33,875 nucleotides of DNA from UBA1081 sp045639185 (lineage in GTDB: Bacteria > Bacillota > Clostridia > Oscillospirales > Acutalibacteraceae), in contig JAZUCO010000036.1 of the NCBI GenBank assembly GCA_045639185.1, forward strand, positions 1 to 33,875, given 5' to 3'. Shown here piece by piece: positions 25,345 through 32,828 of this stretch. Positions within the stretch are counted from its first letter, which is position 1. Each line of letters starts with the position of its first letter. The notes beneath the pieces were generated by a model that was not told the DNA's origin, did not search any database, and worked only from the letters and a program-made list of their open reading frames with translations. Position numbers and translations under genes: made by a program.

Positions 25345-26496
25345 ATGGAAAAAGCAAAGAAAAAGCGAATTTTGAAAGTTATTCTGATTATTCTGCTGTG
25401 TCCTGCGGTGCTTCTTGGTGTGCTGTTTGCGTCCACCTGTATTGCAGGAGCTGCTCAGACAAAGAAAAATATTGAATACCAGGAAAATCATCTTGAATAT
25501 CTCAGAAATGAGTATTACACTGATTCTTACGTCCCCTGCGATGAACAGAAACTTGCTGATTTTAACATTGAAGAAGCATATTCACAGAATGTAAAAATCA
25601 ACGAAATTGCTGTAATCGGTACTCATAACAGCTATCAGATGACAGAAACACTTCCTAACAGAATGCTGATGAAGATACTCAGTTTCATTACTTTCGGTGC
25701 TGTTACAGATAAGACAGATTTTGAAATGGACACTTTAACTCAGCAGTTGGAACACGGCATAAGAAATATTGAACTTGACATTGAAACTGCAGTCAAAGGC
25801 GATGATATCAGTTTTGTTGTTTCCCACATTCCGCTGATAGAAAGTGTTTCAAGTGCCTACGATTTTTCAAAAGCTCTTGAAGAAATCGCTTTGTGGTCTG
25901 ACAATAATCCCGACCATCTGCCCGTATACTTGCTTATTGAACCAAAAAGCTTTGTTCCGCCCGTAAATAATCTTAAAAGCTTTACGCTTGACTATGCATT
26001 GGCACTTGATAACGAAGTCAAAACTATTCTAGGTGACAGATTGCTGACACCTCAGGACGCAAAGGGTGAATACGCAAGCCTTGAAGAAATGAGAATGCAT
26101 GATGCCTGGCCAACACTCGAATCAGCAAAGGGCAAAATCATTGTTCTTATGCACACCTGCGATGTTACCCCCGAATACATAGCAATTGATGAAACAATTT
26201 CCACTCAGGCAATGTTCCCTATGCTAGACATCACAGATATTGATAAGTCCTATGCTTCATTTATCCTTGCCAACAAACCGAAAAGTGCCGCAGCAAACAA
26301 AAATAAAACCATTGATGAAAAAAATCTTATGGTAAGAACAAGAGCAGACAGTTATCCCTCTTTCAGCGATGAAAGATATAAATATACTGAAGTATGCGGT
26401 TCTCATATTATAACAACAGATTATCCTCCCAGAACTGTAAGAGAAAATGAACACACTTACACACTCGGCGGATATATGATGAAACTGCTTAAGTAA
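25345..26496 (+). CDS. Membrane-anchored PI-PLC-like phosphodiesterase
   Basis: Protein of 383 aa with a Lys/Arg-rich start and one hydrophobic segment (about 10-35), so it is exported and either anchored or cleaved. The rest resembles the calcium-dependent phosphoinositide phospholipase C family (PLC-like TIM barrel). IGTHNSYQ carries the first catalytic His, HGIRNIELDIE the metal-binding acidic residues, VSHIPLIE the second His, and LLIEPKS a further acidic ligand. Such enzymes cleave the glycerol-phosphate bond of inositol lipids or related phosphodiesters. The actual substrate in a gut bacterium is unknown. CGGAGAG before the ATG supports the start. The gene is monocistronic. Confidence 0.78.
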   Translation: MEKAKKKRILKVILIILLCPAVLLGVLFASTCIAGAAQTKKNIEYQENHLEYLRNEYYTDSYVPCDEQKLADFNIEEAYSQNVKINEIAVIGTHNSYQMTETLPNRMLMKILSFITFGAVTDKTDFEMDTLTQQLEHGIRNIELDIETAVKGDDISFVVSHIPLIESVSSAYDFSKALEEIALWSDNNPDHLPVYLLIEPKSFVPPVNNLKSFTLDYALALDNEVKTILGDRLLTPQDAKGEYASLEEMRMHDAWPTLESAKGKIIVLMHTCDVTPEYIAIDETISTQAMFPMLDITDIDKSYASFILANKPKSAAANKNKTIDEKNLMVRTRADSYPSFSDERYKYTEVCGSHIITTDYPPRTVRENEHTYTLGGYMMKLLK

Positions 26497-26561
26497 AAAA
26501 CAACATTAACAATTCCATACAAATTCAGACAGTTCACTATACGTAGTTTCCTTAAACAAAA

Positions 26562-26600
26562 AAAAGTCAGGAAACAACCAATTTCCTGACTTTTAATTAT
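26562..26600. terminator. Bidirectional terminator between the PI-PLC-like and SDR genes
   Basis: A 13-bp stem AAAAGTCAGGAAA/TTTCCTGACTTTT with a 7-nt loop, an A-run before it and a T-rich tail after. It serves two convergent genes. Confidence 0.85.
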
Positions 26601-26607
26601 TTAACGC

Positions 26608-27453
26608 TTATTTTTTATCGCCTTTCTTTTCGTAACCGAATGTTGATGCGAAAAGGTCAATCTTGAATGCTTTGATAACCGAGCTGAAAAGTCTTGAGCC
26701 CTGAACAGGCATCATACGGTTGAATCTACCCATTGCATTGCCGTCGAAACCGACAACTATGTATGACTTCTTATGAAGAATACCTCTGAGAATTGTGTTA
26801 ACAGCCTTATCACAGGGAGTTGAAACCATATTGATAAGGTCCATACCGTTTGTTTCGCCCTGATTTCTGAAAATATCTGTCTTTGTGAAACCGGGACATA
26901 CCAGACCGATGTAAGCTTCGCCACGGAGTTCTTCTCTCATAGCCTCTGTAAGACCTTTAACAGCAGCCTTACTTGCAGAATACATTGATGTACCGCCAAG
27001 AGCCATAAGTGCAGCAGATGATGCGACATTGATGATTGCAGGTGTTGAACTCTTCATAAGAAGAGGAAGCATAATTTTTGAAGAATATGCTGCTGAATAG
27101 AAGTCGATATTGATTGACTCATCAATTTCTTCTTTTGTATAGTTCATAAGACGATCAAATCTGGGGAGAACACCCGCATTATTGATAAGAACATCAGGCT
27201 TTATATCGTTTTCAACAAGCCAATCGTGAAAGCTCTGCCAGTTGTCATAACTTGAAACGTCAAAAAGCTTATATGAAAACAGCTTTGCATAATCACCGAG
27301 TTCTTCAACAAAAGCTACCATTTTCTTTTCACTTCTGGCAACACCGATAACCTTACAGTTGTGCTCTTTCATAAGTCTTTCTGCAAGCATTTTACCGATA
27401 CCGCTTGATGCACCTGTTATAATTACAGTTTTATTATCAATCCATTTTGACAT
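26608..27453 (-). CDS. Short-chain dehydrogenase/reductase
   Basis: SDR of 281 aa. The Rossmann motif TGASSGIG lies near the N-terminus, VLINNAG follows, and the catalytic site is INVASS with YSASK. The C-terminal extension after the core (from about 215) contains RFNRMMPVQG and a basic tail. This pattern is seen in the SDR group often annotated as DltE/YqjQ-like or retinol-dehydrogenase-like, which can associate with membranes. The substrate is unknown. Start: ATG 27453 with GGGGTG six bases before it; an upstream GTG overlaps that ribosome site. It has its own promoter and a bidirectional terminator. Confidence 0.83.
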   Translation of the reverse strand: MSKWIDNKTVIITGASSGIGKMLAERLMKEHNCKVIGVARSEKKMVAFVEELGDYAKLFSYKLFDVSSYDNWQSFHDWLVENDIKPDVLINNAGVLPRFDRLMNYTKEEIDESINIDFYSAAYSSKIMLPLLMKSSTPAIINVASSAALMALGGTSMYSASKAAVKGLTEAMREELRGEAYIGLVCPGFTKTDIFRNQGETNGMDLINMVSTPCDKAVNTILRGILHKKSYIVVGFDGNAMGRFNRMMPVQGSRLFSSVIKAFKIDLFASTFGYEKKGDKK

Positions 27454-27486
27454 TGTGAACACCCCACATAGATTATTATAGAAAAA

Positions 27487-27515
27487 ATTATATCACAAAA
27501 AATTCATATTTTCAA
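27487..27515 (-). promoter_or_regulatory. Promoter of the SDR gene
   Basis: On the minus strand: -35 TTGAAA (27510-27515), a 17-bp spacer, and -10 TATAAT (27487-27492) with TGA in front. Confidence 0.78.
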
Positions 27516-27650
27516 CAGTTTATTAACATATTATGTGTTTTTTATTATTCAATTAATACTGTTAATCATTTTTTATACACAAAAACTCTGTGTATTATGA
27601 ACAAAAATTTAATATATGGTAAATTTAAAATTAAAGATTACGCCTATGTA

Positions 27651-27679
27651 TTGATATCTTATCTGCAAAAAAATAAAAT
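27651..27679 (+). promoter_or_regulatory. Promoter of the M28 peptidase gene
   Basis: -35 TTGATA (27651-27656), a 17-bp spacer, and -10 TAAAAT (27674-27679), 29 bases before the ATG. Confidence 0.7.
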
Positions 27680-27708
27680 AGCCTTATAAATCATAAAGAG
27701 GCGATAGT

Positions 27709-29025
27709 ATGAAATTTGCAGATTTTGATAAAAATATTATCAGAAACAATGTTGATTACTCTGTAGAAAAAATCACCGAAATAATAGAAAAAATCGGCGG
27801 AAGAGAATCTGCAAGCCCAGAAGCTTTCAAAGCAATGGAACTTCTTCGTGAAGACCTTGAAAAATATGCCGATGAAACTCATTATGAAACATACAAAATG
27901 GCACCCAAAGCATTTCAGCACTTCACAAAAACAATAAGTGCAGTAACTATCGGTGCTATCGGTGCAGGCAGTCTGCTTAAATTTGCAAAGCCGCAGAAAT
28001 TGGGTATACTTGCAGGTCTTGCATCAAAGAAAATTGTGCCTCACGCAATTGTCAGCGCAGCAACAGTGGGAAGTCTTACTGTGACAGCTTTTGAATTCCT
28101 CCTTTACAAGCAATTTACAGACGTGCTTTACAAAAAAGTAACGGGACACAACCTGATTGCAACAAGAAAAGCTGCAGGAGAAACAAAAAAGCGTATTGTC
28201 ATTAACGGTCATATTGACTCCGCATACGAATGCAGACATACATATTACGGAAACGGTTGGGGTATGACTCCCCTTATGGCAGGCACAATAGTTTCTCTTA
28301 TTGCATCAGCCGTTATGTCATCATTTTCCGTCATTGCAGAGCTTGCAGGCAAAAATAACAGATTAACTAAGTTTGTTGCGGATAAAGGGTATCTTTTCCA
28401 TCTGTTTACACTTCTCAATATGATAACTCTTTATCTTTTCATTGACTTCAAACGTGTTGTACCCGGTGCAAATGATAACCTGACAGGCACACTTGCCGCC
28501 GCAACTGCACTCAAGATGCTTGATGAAGCAGGAATAAGATTTGAAAATACAGAAGTCGTTGCAATGATAACAGACGGTGAAGAAGCAGGTCTCAGAGGTG
28601 CAAAGCAGTTTGCAAAGGATCATTATAACGATTACGTAAATTCAGGCGTTGAGACATCAGTGCTTTGTGTTGATACTCTTGCCGATTTTGACTTTATGAA
28701 TGTTTATAACAGAGATATGTCAGGCACAGTAAAACATAACCCGAAATTCTGCCGTCTTGTTATGGATTCGGCAAAAGAGCTCGGCTACGACGGAGTTGAA
28801 TTTGCAAATGTCTTCTTCGGCTCATCTGATGCTGCGGCATTCTCTCAGGAGGGTATTTCAGCAACCTGCCTTGCAGCTATGGATCCTGCCCCTGCTGATT
28901 ACTACCATAACAGACGAGACAGCTATGACCGTCTTGAACCCGAAACAATAAAAGCAGGTTACGAGATAATTATGGCATCAATTCTCAATTTTGCAGATGA
29001 GAATAATAAAACAGAAAACAGTTGA
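27709..29025 (+). CDS. M28-family zinc peptidase with membrane segments
   Basis: Predicted di-zinc aminopeptidase of family M28, 438 aa. All expected ligands are present: His168 (INGHIDSAY), Asp256 (PGANDNLTG), Glu291/Glu292 (TDGEEAGLRG), Asp322 (VDTLAD) and His400 (YYHNRRDSYD). Two hydrophobic regions are unusual for a soluble peptidase. One lies before the catalytic core (about 75-135). The other lies inside it, between the first two zinc ligands (about 187-245), and could form two membrane passes. There is no cleavable signal peptide. The start has AGAGGCGA before the ATG. The gene has its own promoter and a moderate terminator. Substrate and membrane topology are open. Confidence 0.83.
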   Translation: MKFADFDKNIIRNNVDYSVEKITEIIEKIGGRESASPEAFKAMELLREDLEKYADETHYETYKMAPKAFQHFTKTISAVTIGAIGAGSLLKFAKPQKLGILAGLASKKIVPHAIVSAATVGSLTVTAFEFLLYKQFTDVLYKKVTGHNLIATRKAAGETKKRIVINGHIDSAYECRHTYYGNGWGMTPLMAGTIVSLIASAVMSSFSVIAELAGKNNRLTKFVADKGYLFHLFTLLNMITLYLFIDFKRVVPGANDNLTGTLAAATALKMLDEAGIRFENTEVVAMITDGEEAGLRGAKQFAKDHYNDYVNSGVETSVLCVDTLADFDFMNVYNRDMSGTVKHNPKFCRLVMDSAKELGYDGVEFANVFFGSSDAAAFSQEGISATCLAAMDPAPADYYHNRRDSYDRLEPETIKAGYEIIMASILNFADENNKTENS

Positions 29026-29040
29026 TTTCAATACATAAAA

Positions 29041-29068
29041 AAATCCGGGGCAGCAATGTCCCGGATTT
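29041..29068 (+). terminator. Weak terminator after the M28 gene
   Basis: Stem AAATCCGGG/CCCGGATTT with a 10-nt loop. The tail AACTGTTT is only partly T-rich. Confidence 0.55.
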
Positions 29069-29077
29069 AACTGTTTA

Positions 29078-29106
29078 TTGAAAAAGCAAAAACGATATGA
29101 TATAAT
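29078..29106 (+). promoter_or_regulatory. Promoter of the four-gene operon
   Basis: -35 TTGAAA (29078-29083), a 17-bp spacer, and a perfect -10 TATAAT (29101-29106) with TGA in front. No other promoter is obvious before 32748. Confidence 0.8.
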
Positions 29107-29125
29107 AATCATAAGGTGATTATTT

Positions 29126-29779
29126 ATGAAACTTAAAAACAACACATCATCAGACCTTGTTGTTATAAACGGCACAGAAGAGCTGTTATGCAAAGCAAAC
29201 AGCGTCCTCACCTTTGAGTGTGCTGCTGATGAGTTATACATAAAAAATGCTGAAGAAATATCTCTTTGTCAGCACATAAAAATGCTCAGATACAAGGGTA
29301 AAAACAGTATCAGGGGTATGGTCAATTATTTTCATCCCGGATTTTATTTCGATTATACAATGCATGTTATTCCAAATAAGTTTATGAAAGAACTTACTGT
29401 TGAAAGACATTGCTTTTCACTTCACGACATTGTTGTTTTCAGCACTCTCTCGGTAAAGGAAAAAGTAAAAACAGAACTTTGTTTTGAAAACAAAACTGTG
29501 CAGAAGTTTCTTTCTCTTTTTATCACACTTTTTGCAGTTCCCGTCAGCTTATTTCTTACGCTTATCACATTTGTTGCTGTAAGCGGAATTTTTACCGATT
29601 TTGATTGGTCTTTTGTTTTTGTGACAGCACTTTGTCTGATTTTTTCTGTTGCACTTATCGGCATTATTAAAAATTTTCACCGACTTTTAAGACCTGATAA
29701 ATACGTAGAAACACTCTCACAAAAAGCAAAGACAATTATTATAAAAAGCATCAGCCCACATTTTCTGAGCTATTTCTGA
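29126..29779 (+). CDS. Membrane protein of unknown function
   Basis: Unrecognised protein of 217 aa. The N-terminal half (1-125) is soluble, with beta-type alternation and several Cys and His residues. Two hydrophobic segments follow (about 127-152 and 160-182) around a short acidic loop, then a basic cytosolic tail. There is no signal peptide, so the N-terminal half is probably cytosolic. The ribosome site AAGGTGA is well placed. It is the first gene of the operon, 27 bases before the GH99-like gene, but nothing in the sequence shows a link to sugar metabolism. Confidence 0.65.
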   Translation: MKLKNNTSSDLVVINGTEELLCKANSVLTFECAADELYIKNAEEISLCQHIKMLRYKGKNSIRGMVNYFHPGFYFDYTMHVIPNKFMKELTVERHCFSLHDIVVFSTLSVKEKVKTELCFENKTVQKFLSLFITLFAVPVSLFLTLITFVAVSGIFTDFDWSFVFVTALCLIFSVALIGIIKNFHRLLRPDKYVETLSQKAKTIIIKSISPHFLSYF

Positions 29780-29806
29780 TTATCATTCATACAAGGAGGA
29801 TTCATA

Positions 29807-30937
29807 ATGAAAAACTATGACATTGCGGCATTTATCTGGCCGTCCTACACAGGTGACGAACCGAGAACACGTATTTTCTGGCCCGAGGGTTACGGTGAAT
29901 GGCAGACTGTAAAAGCTATGACAAACCGAGGATACAAAGGCTGCAGATGGCCCAGAATACCCACCTGGGGATATGTGAATGAAGCTGACAGCAGAGTTAT
30001 GGAAATGCAGATTGCCTGCGCTGTTGAGCACGGTGTAAATGTTTTCATTTATGACTGGTACTGGTATGATAACAGACCTTTCCTTGAAAACTGCCTTAAT
30101 GACGGTTTCCTGAAAGCAAGAAACAACACAGATATGAAATTCTGCCTTATGTGGGCAAATCACAACGCTACACATCTCTGGGACAAGAGAAATTCAGACA
30201 AAGACCTCGACACGGTTATCTGGTCAGGTGTTGTAACTCCCGAAATATTTTCAGATATCTGTGACAGAACAATCGAAAAGTATTTCAAAAAAGAAAACTA
30301 CTACTGTATTGACGGCTGTCCCGTTTATATGATTTTTGATATTGACAATTTTATACGCTCATTCGGTACAAGTGATGAATGCAAAAAAGGACTTGATGAA
30401 TTCCGCAGAAAAACTGTTGCGGCAGGCTTCAAAGACCTTCATTTTCAGGTTGTACATTGGAGAGACCGTGTCTTCAACTGGCTTCGTGATGATGATTCAC
30501 AGAAAGGTGTCATTTCTTCTCAGATGTATGATTTCCTCGGTATTGATGCCGTAACAAACTACAGCTGGGGCGGAATAACAGACTTTGACGGAGATTTCAA
30601 TGATATCTGCGACAGCTATATTGCAGAATACAATAAAATTGCTCCAACACTCAATGTTTCATATTATCCGAGTCTTTCCGTAGGTTGGGATAACAACGTA
30701 AGATTCAATGAATTTGTCCCCGGAGTGGTGGAAAACAATACTCCCGAAAATTTCAAAGCAGCCTGTGAAAAAATCAAAGCACTTGCCGATGATTCTATGA
30801 AAAAAGGCATTATGAAAGCTCCTTTTATCACAGTCAACAGCTGGAATGAATGGACAGAAACAAGCTATCTTCAGCCCGACGACCTTTACGGCTACGGCTA
30901 TCTTGAAGCAATCAAAGAAGTTTTTCTCGGTGAATAA
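29807..30937 (+). CDS. GH99/WbsX-like glycoside hydrolase domain protein
   Basis: Stand-alone 376-aa protein of the WbsX/GH99-like group. It begins almost directly with the domain (AAFIWPSY) and has GVNVFIYDWYWYDNRP, LMWANHN and the typical C-terminal VNSWNEWTE, whose Glu residues are the likely catalytic ones. It ends with YGYLEAIKEVF. GH99 enzymes are endo-alpha-mannosidases, and WbsX-like domains often accompany polysaccharide synthesis. Here the domain stands alone with an esterase and an oxidoreductase, so a degradative role is more likely. There is no signal peptide. A perfect AGGAGG site precedes the ATG. Family is well supported; activity is not. Confidence 0.8.
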   Translation: MKNYDIAAFIWPSYTGDEPRTRIFWPEGYGEWQTVKAMTNRGYKGCRWPRIPTWGYVNEADSRVMEMQIACAVEHGVNVFIYDWYWYDNRPFLENCLNDGFLKARNNTDMKFCLMWANHNATHLWDKRNSDKDLDTVIWSGVVTPEIFSDICDRTIEKYFKKENYYCIDGCPVYMIFDIDNFIRSFGTSDECKKGLDEFRRKTVAAGFKDLHFQVVHWRDRVFNWLRDDDSQKGVISSQMYDFLGIDAVTNYSWGGITDFDGDFNDICDSYIAEYNKIAPTLNVSYYPSLSVGWDNNVRFNEFVPGVVENNTPENFKAACEKIKALADDSMKKGIMKAPFITVNSWNEWTETSYLQPDDLYGYGYLEAIKEVFLGE

Positions 30938-30939
30938 TT

Positions 30940-31737
30940 ATGGTAATCAAAGATATTCCTTACGGAAATCACGAAAGACACAGAGTTGACATTTTTATAC
31001 CCGAAAAGGTCAGAAAAGATTCAGGTATCATATTCTATATACACGGCGGAGGCTGGACAAGTGCAGACAAATCTGTGCATCACCCCGATTGCGAACATTT
31101 CGCATCACTCGGATACATAAGTGCAACAATGAATTACCGTTATGTTGACAGTAATATAACAGTATATGATGAACTTGATGACATTACTTCGGCTCTCACA
31201 ACGGTGAAAAATGTTCTGGCTGAAAACGGATACAATGCAAAGAAACTGCTTCTTTCGGGGGGTTCTGCAGGTGCTCATCTTGCACTGATGTATGCTTACA
31301 CAAGATTCTCTGAATCTCCTGTTATGCCTGTTGCGGTCTGTGCATACTGCCCTCCCGTAAATATGGAAAGACCTGACTTTCTCTTAGGTATTTCAGGTGA
31401 ATTTGAAGATTGGAAATACGGTGTTCTTTCTGCCTGCTGCGGTGTAAAAATAAACAAAGAAAATCTGCTTTGTGATGCACAGCAGACAGCTCTTAAAAAG
31501 ATTTCACCAATGCAGTATGTAACAGCAAATTGCGTCCCCACAGCCGTTTTCCACGGCAGAAATGATGAACTTGTACCCTTTGAACACGCAGTTGAATTTG
31601 TGAATCTGCTCAGTGAAAAAGGGGTTAAAAATGATTTCCTTATTTATGAAAACTCAGGTCACGCTCAGGACAAAGACCCTGAAAAAGTTATTGAGTCAAA
31701 AGAAATCATAAAAAATTACGCTGAAAAGTATTTTTGA
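30940..31737 (+). CDS. Alpha/beta-hydrolase esterase
   Basis: Serine esterase of 265 aa in the alpha/beta-hydrolase fold, hormone-sensitive-lipase/acetyl-esterase type. The oxyanion motif HGGGW lies at 35-39 and the nucleophile Ser109 in GGSAG. Asp209 (GRNDELVPF) and His241 (NSGHAQD) complete the triad. There is no signal peptide. It starts two bases after the GH99-like stop codon, so the two are surely co-transcribed and probably coupled. The likely job is removal of acetyl or other acyl groups from a sugar handled by the same operon. The substrate is an inference from context. Confidence 0.83.
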   Translation: MVIKDIPYGNHERHRVDIFIPEKVRKDSGIIFYIHGGGWTSADKSVHHPDCEHFASLGYISATMNYRYVDSNITVYDELDDITSALTTVKNVLAENGYNAKKLLLSGGSAGAHLALMYAYTRFSESPVMPVAVCAYCPPVNMERPDFLLGISGEFEDWKYGVLSACCGVKINKENLLCDAQQTALKKISPMQYVTANCVPTAVFHGRNDELVPFEHAVEFVNLLSEKGVKNDFLIYENSGHAQDKDPEKVIESKEIIKNYAEKYF

Positions 31738-31758
31738 TACACAGTCAGGAGAATAACA

Positions 31759-32748
31759 ATGAATAATTCAAAAATCAGATTCGGCATTGTGGGAACAGGA
31801 ACAATCGCCCACCGTTTTGCCGAAGCAATCAAAAACACATATAACGCAGAACTTGTTGCTGTTGCATCAAGAACAAAAGAAAATGCGGAAAATTTCGGCA
31901 ATGAATTCGGCATTCCCGTGCGTTTTGATTCCTATGAGAAAATGGCTAAGTCAGATATGATTGATGCAGCTTATATTGCAGTACCACATTCAGGACATAT
32001 TGATTGTTCAATTCTTATGATGAATCACGGCAAACATGTTCTTTGCGAAAAGCCTATGGCTGTAAACAGCCGTGAAGCTGAAGAAATGTTTGTATGTGCG
32101 AAGAAAAACAATGTACTTCTTATGGAAGCAATGTGGGCAAGACTTGTGCCGGGCACACTCAGAATGCTTGAACTTGCAGAAAACGGTGTTTTCGGTGACA
32201 TTCTCGGTGTTGAAGGAAAATTCTGCTACACAATGGATGAAGACGAAATGGATCATCATGTCTTCAAATCAGAAAACGGCGGAGGATCACTTCTTGATGT
32301 AGGTGTTTACGGTCTTAATTTTGCAAGCTGGTACCTCGGCAAAGACATTACGGATATCAGAGCAATGTCTGACACCTATAACGGGATTGACAGCCATATG
32401 TGTGTACTGATGAAATATTCAGACGGTGCGATTGCCGATATTTCAAGTGCAATTCTTTTAAGAAAACCGAATGAAGGTTTTGTTTACGGAACAAATGGAT
32501 ATGCACGACTTCCCAGATTCTATGCTCCTCAGGAGATTGAGATTCATCTCAACGACGGTACAAATGAAACAATTTCAGTACCTTACAAAGGTAACGGTTT
32601 TGAAGAACAGATTGAACATTTCTCTGATTGTGTAAACAAAGGACTCACAGAAAGCCCCGTTGTAACACACGAGCAGACTCTTTACATCACAAAACAGATG
32701 GATGAAATAAGAAAACTCACAGGTATTGTTTATCCTCAGGACAATTAA
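31759..32748 (+). CDS. Gfo/Idh/MocA-family oxidoreductase
   Basis: NAD(P)-dependent sugar or polyol dehydrogenase-like protein of 329 aa. The Rossmann motif GIVGTGTIAHRF lies at 9-20, and the family signature CEKPM at 96-100 contains the catalytic Lys98. The C-terminal alpha/beta domain carries GGGSLLDVGVYG, with Asp and Tyr at the usual place. Relatives act as glucose-fructose oxidoreductases, dihydrodiol or inositol dehydrogenases. It lies 21 bases after the esterase, with CAGGAGAA before the ATG. It probably oxidises or epimerises the sugar released by the two upstream enzymes. Confidence 0.86.
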   Translation: MNNSKIRFGIVGTGTIAHRFAEAIKNTYNAELVAVASRTKENAENFGNEFGIPVRFDSYEKMAKSDMIDAAYIAVPHSGHIDCSILMMNHGKHVLCEKPMAVNSREAEEMFVCAKKNNVLLMEAMWARLVPGTLRMLELAENGVFGDILGVEGKFCYTMDEDEMDHHVFKSENGGGSLLDVGVYGLNFASWYLGKDITDIRAMSDTYNGIDSHMCVLMKYSDGAIADISSAILLRKPNEGFVYGTNGYARLPRFYAPQEIEIHLNDGTNETISVPYKGNGFEEQIEHFSDCVNKGLTESPVVTHEQTLYITKQMDEIRKLTGIVYPQDN

Positions 32749-32771
32749 TCCACACATCATTTATTTTACAT

Positions 32772-32828
32772 AAAAAAATCCTCCCTCAGCAGATTTTACA
32801 TTCTGCCGAAGGAGGATATTTTTATTAT
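32772..32828. terminator. Bidirectional terminator after the four-gene operon
   Basis: Outer stem ATCCTCC (32778-32784) with GGAGGAT (32811-32817) and an inner GCAGA/TCTGC pairing. An A-run comes before and ATTTTTATT after. It serves two convergent genes. Confidence 0.8.
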
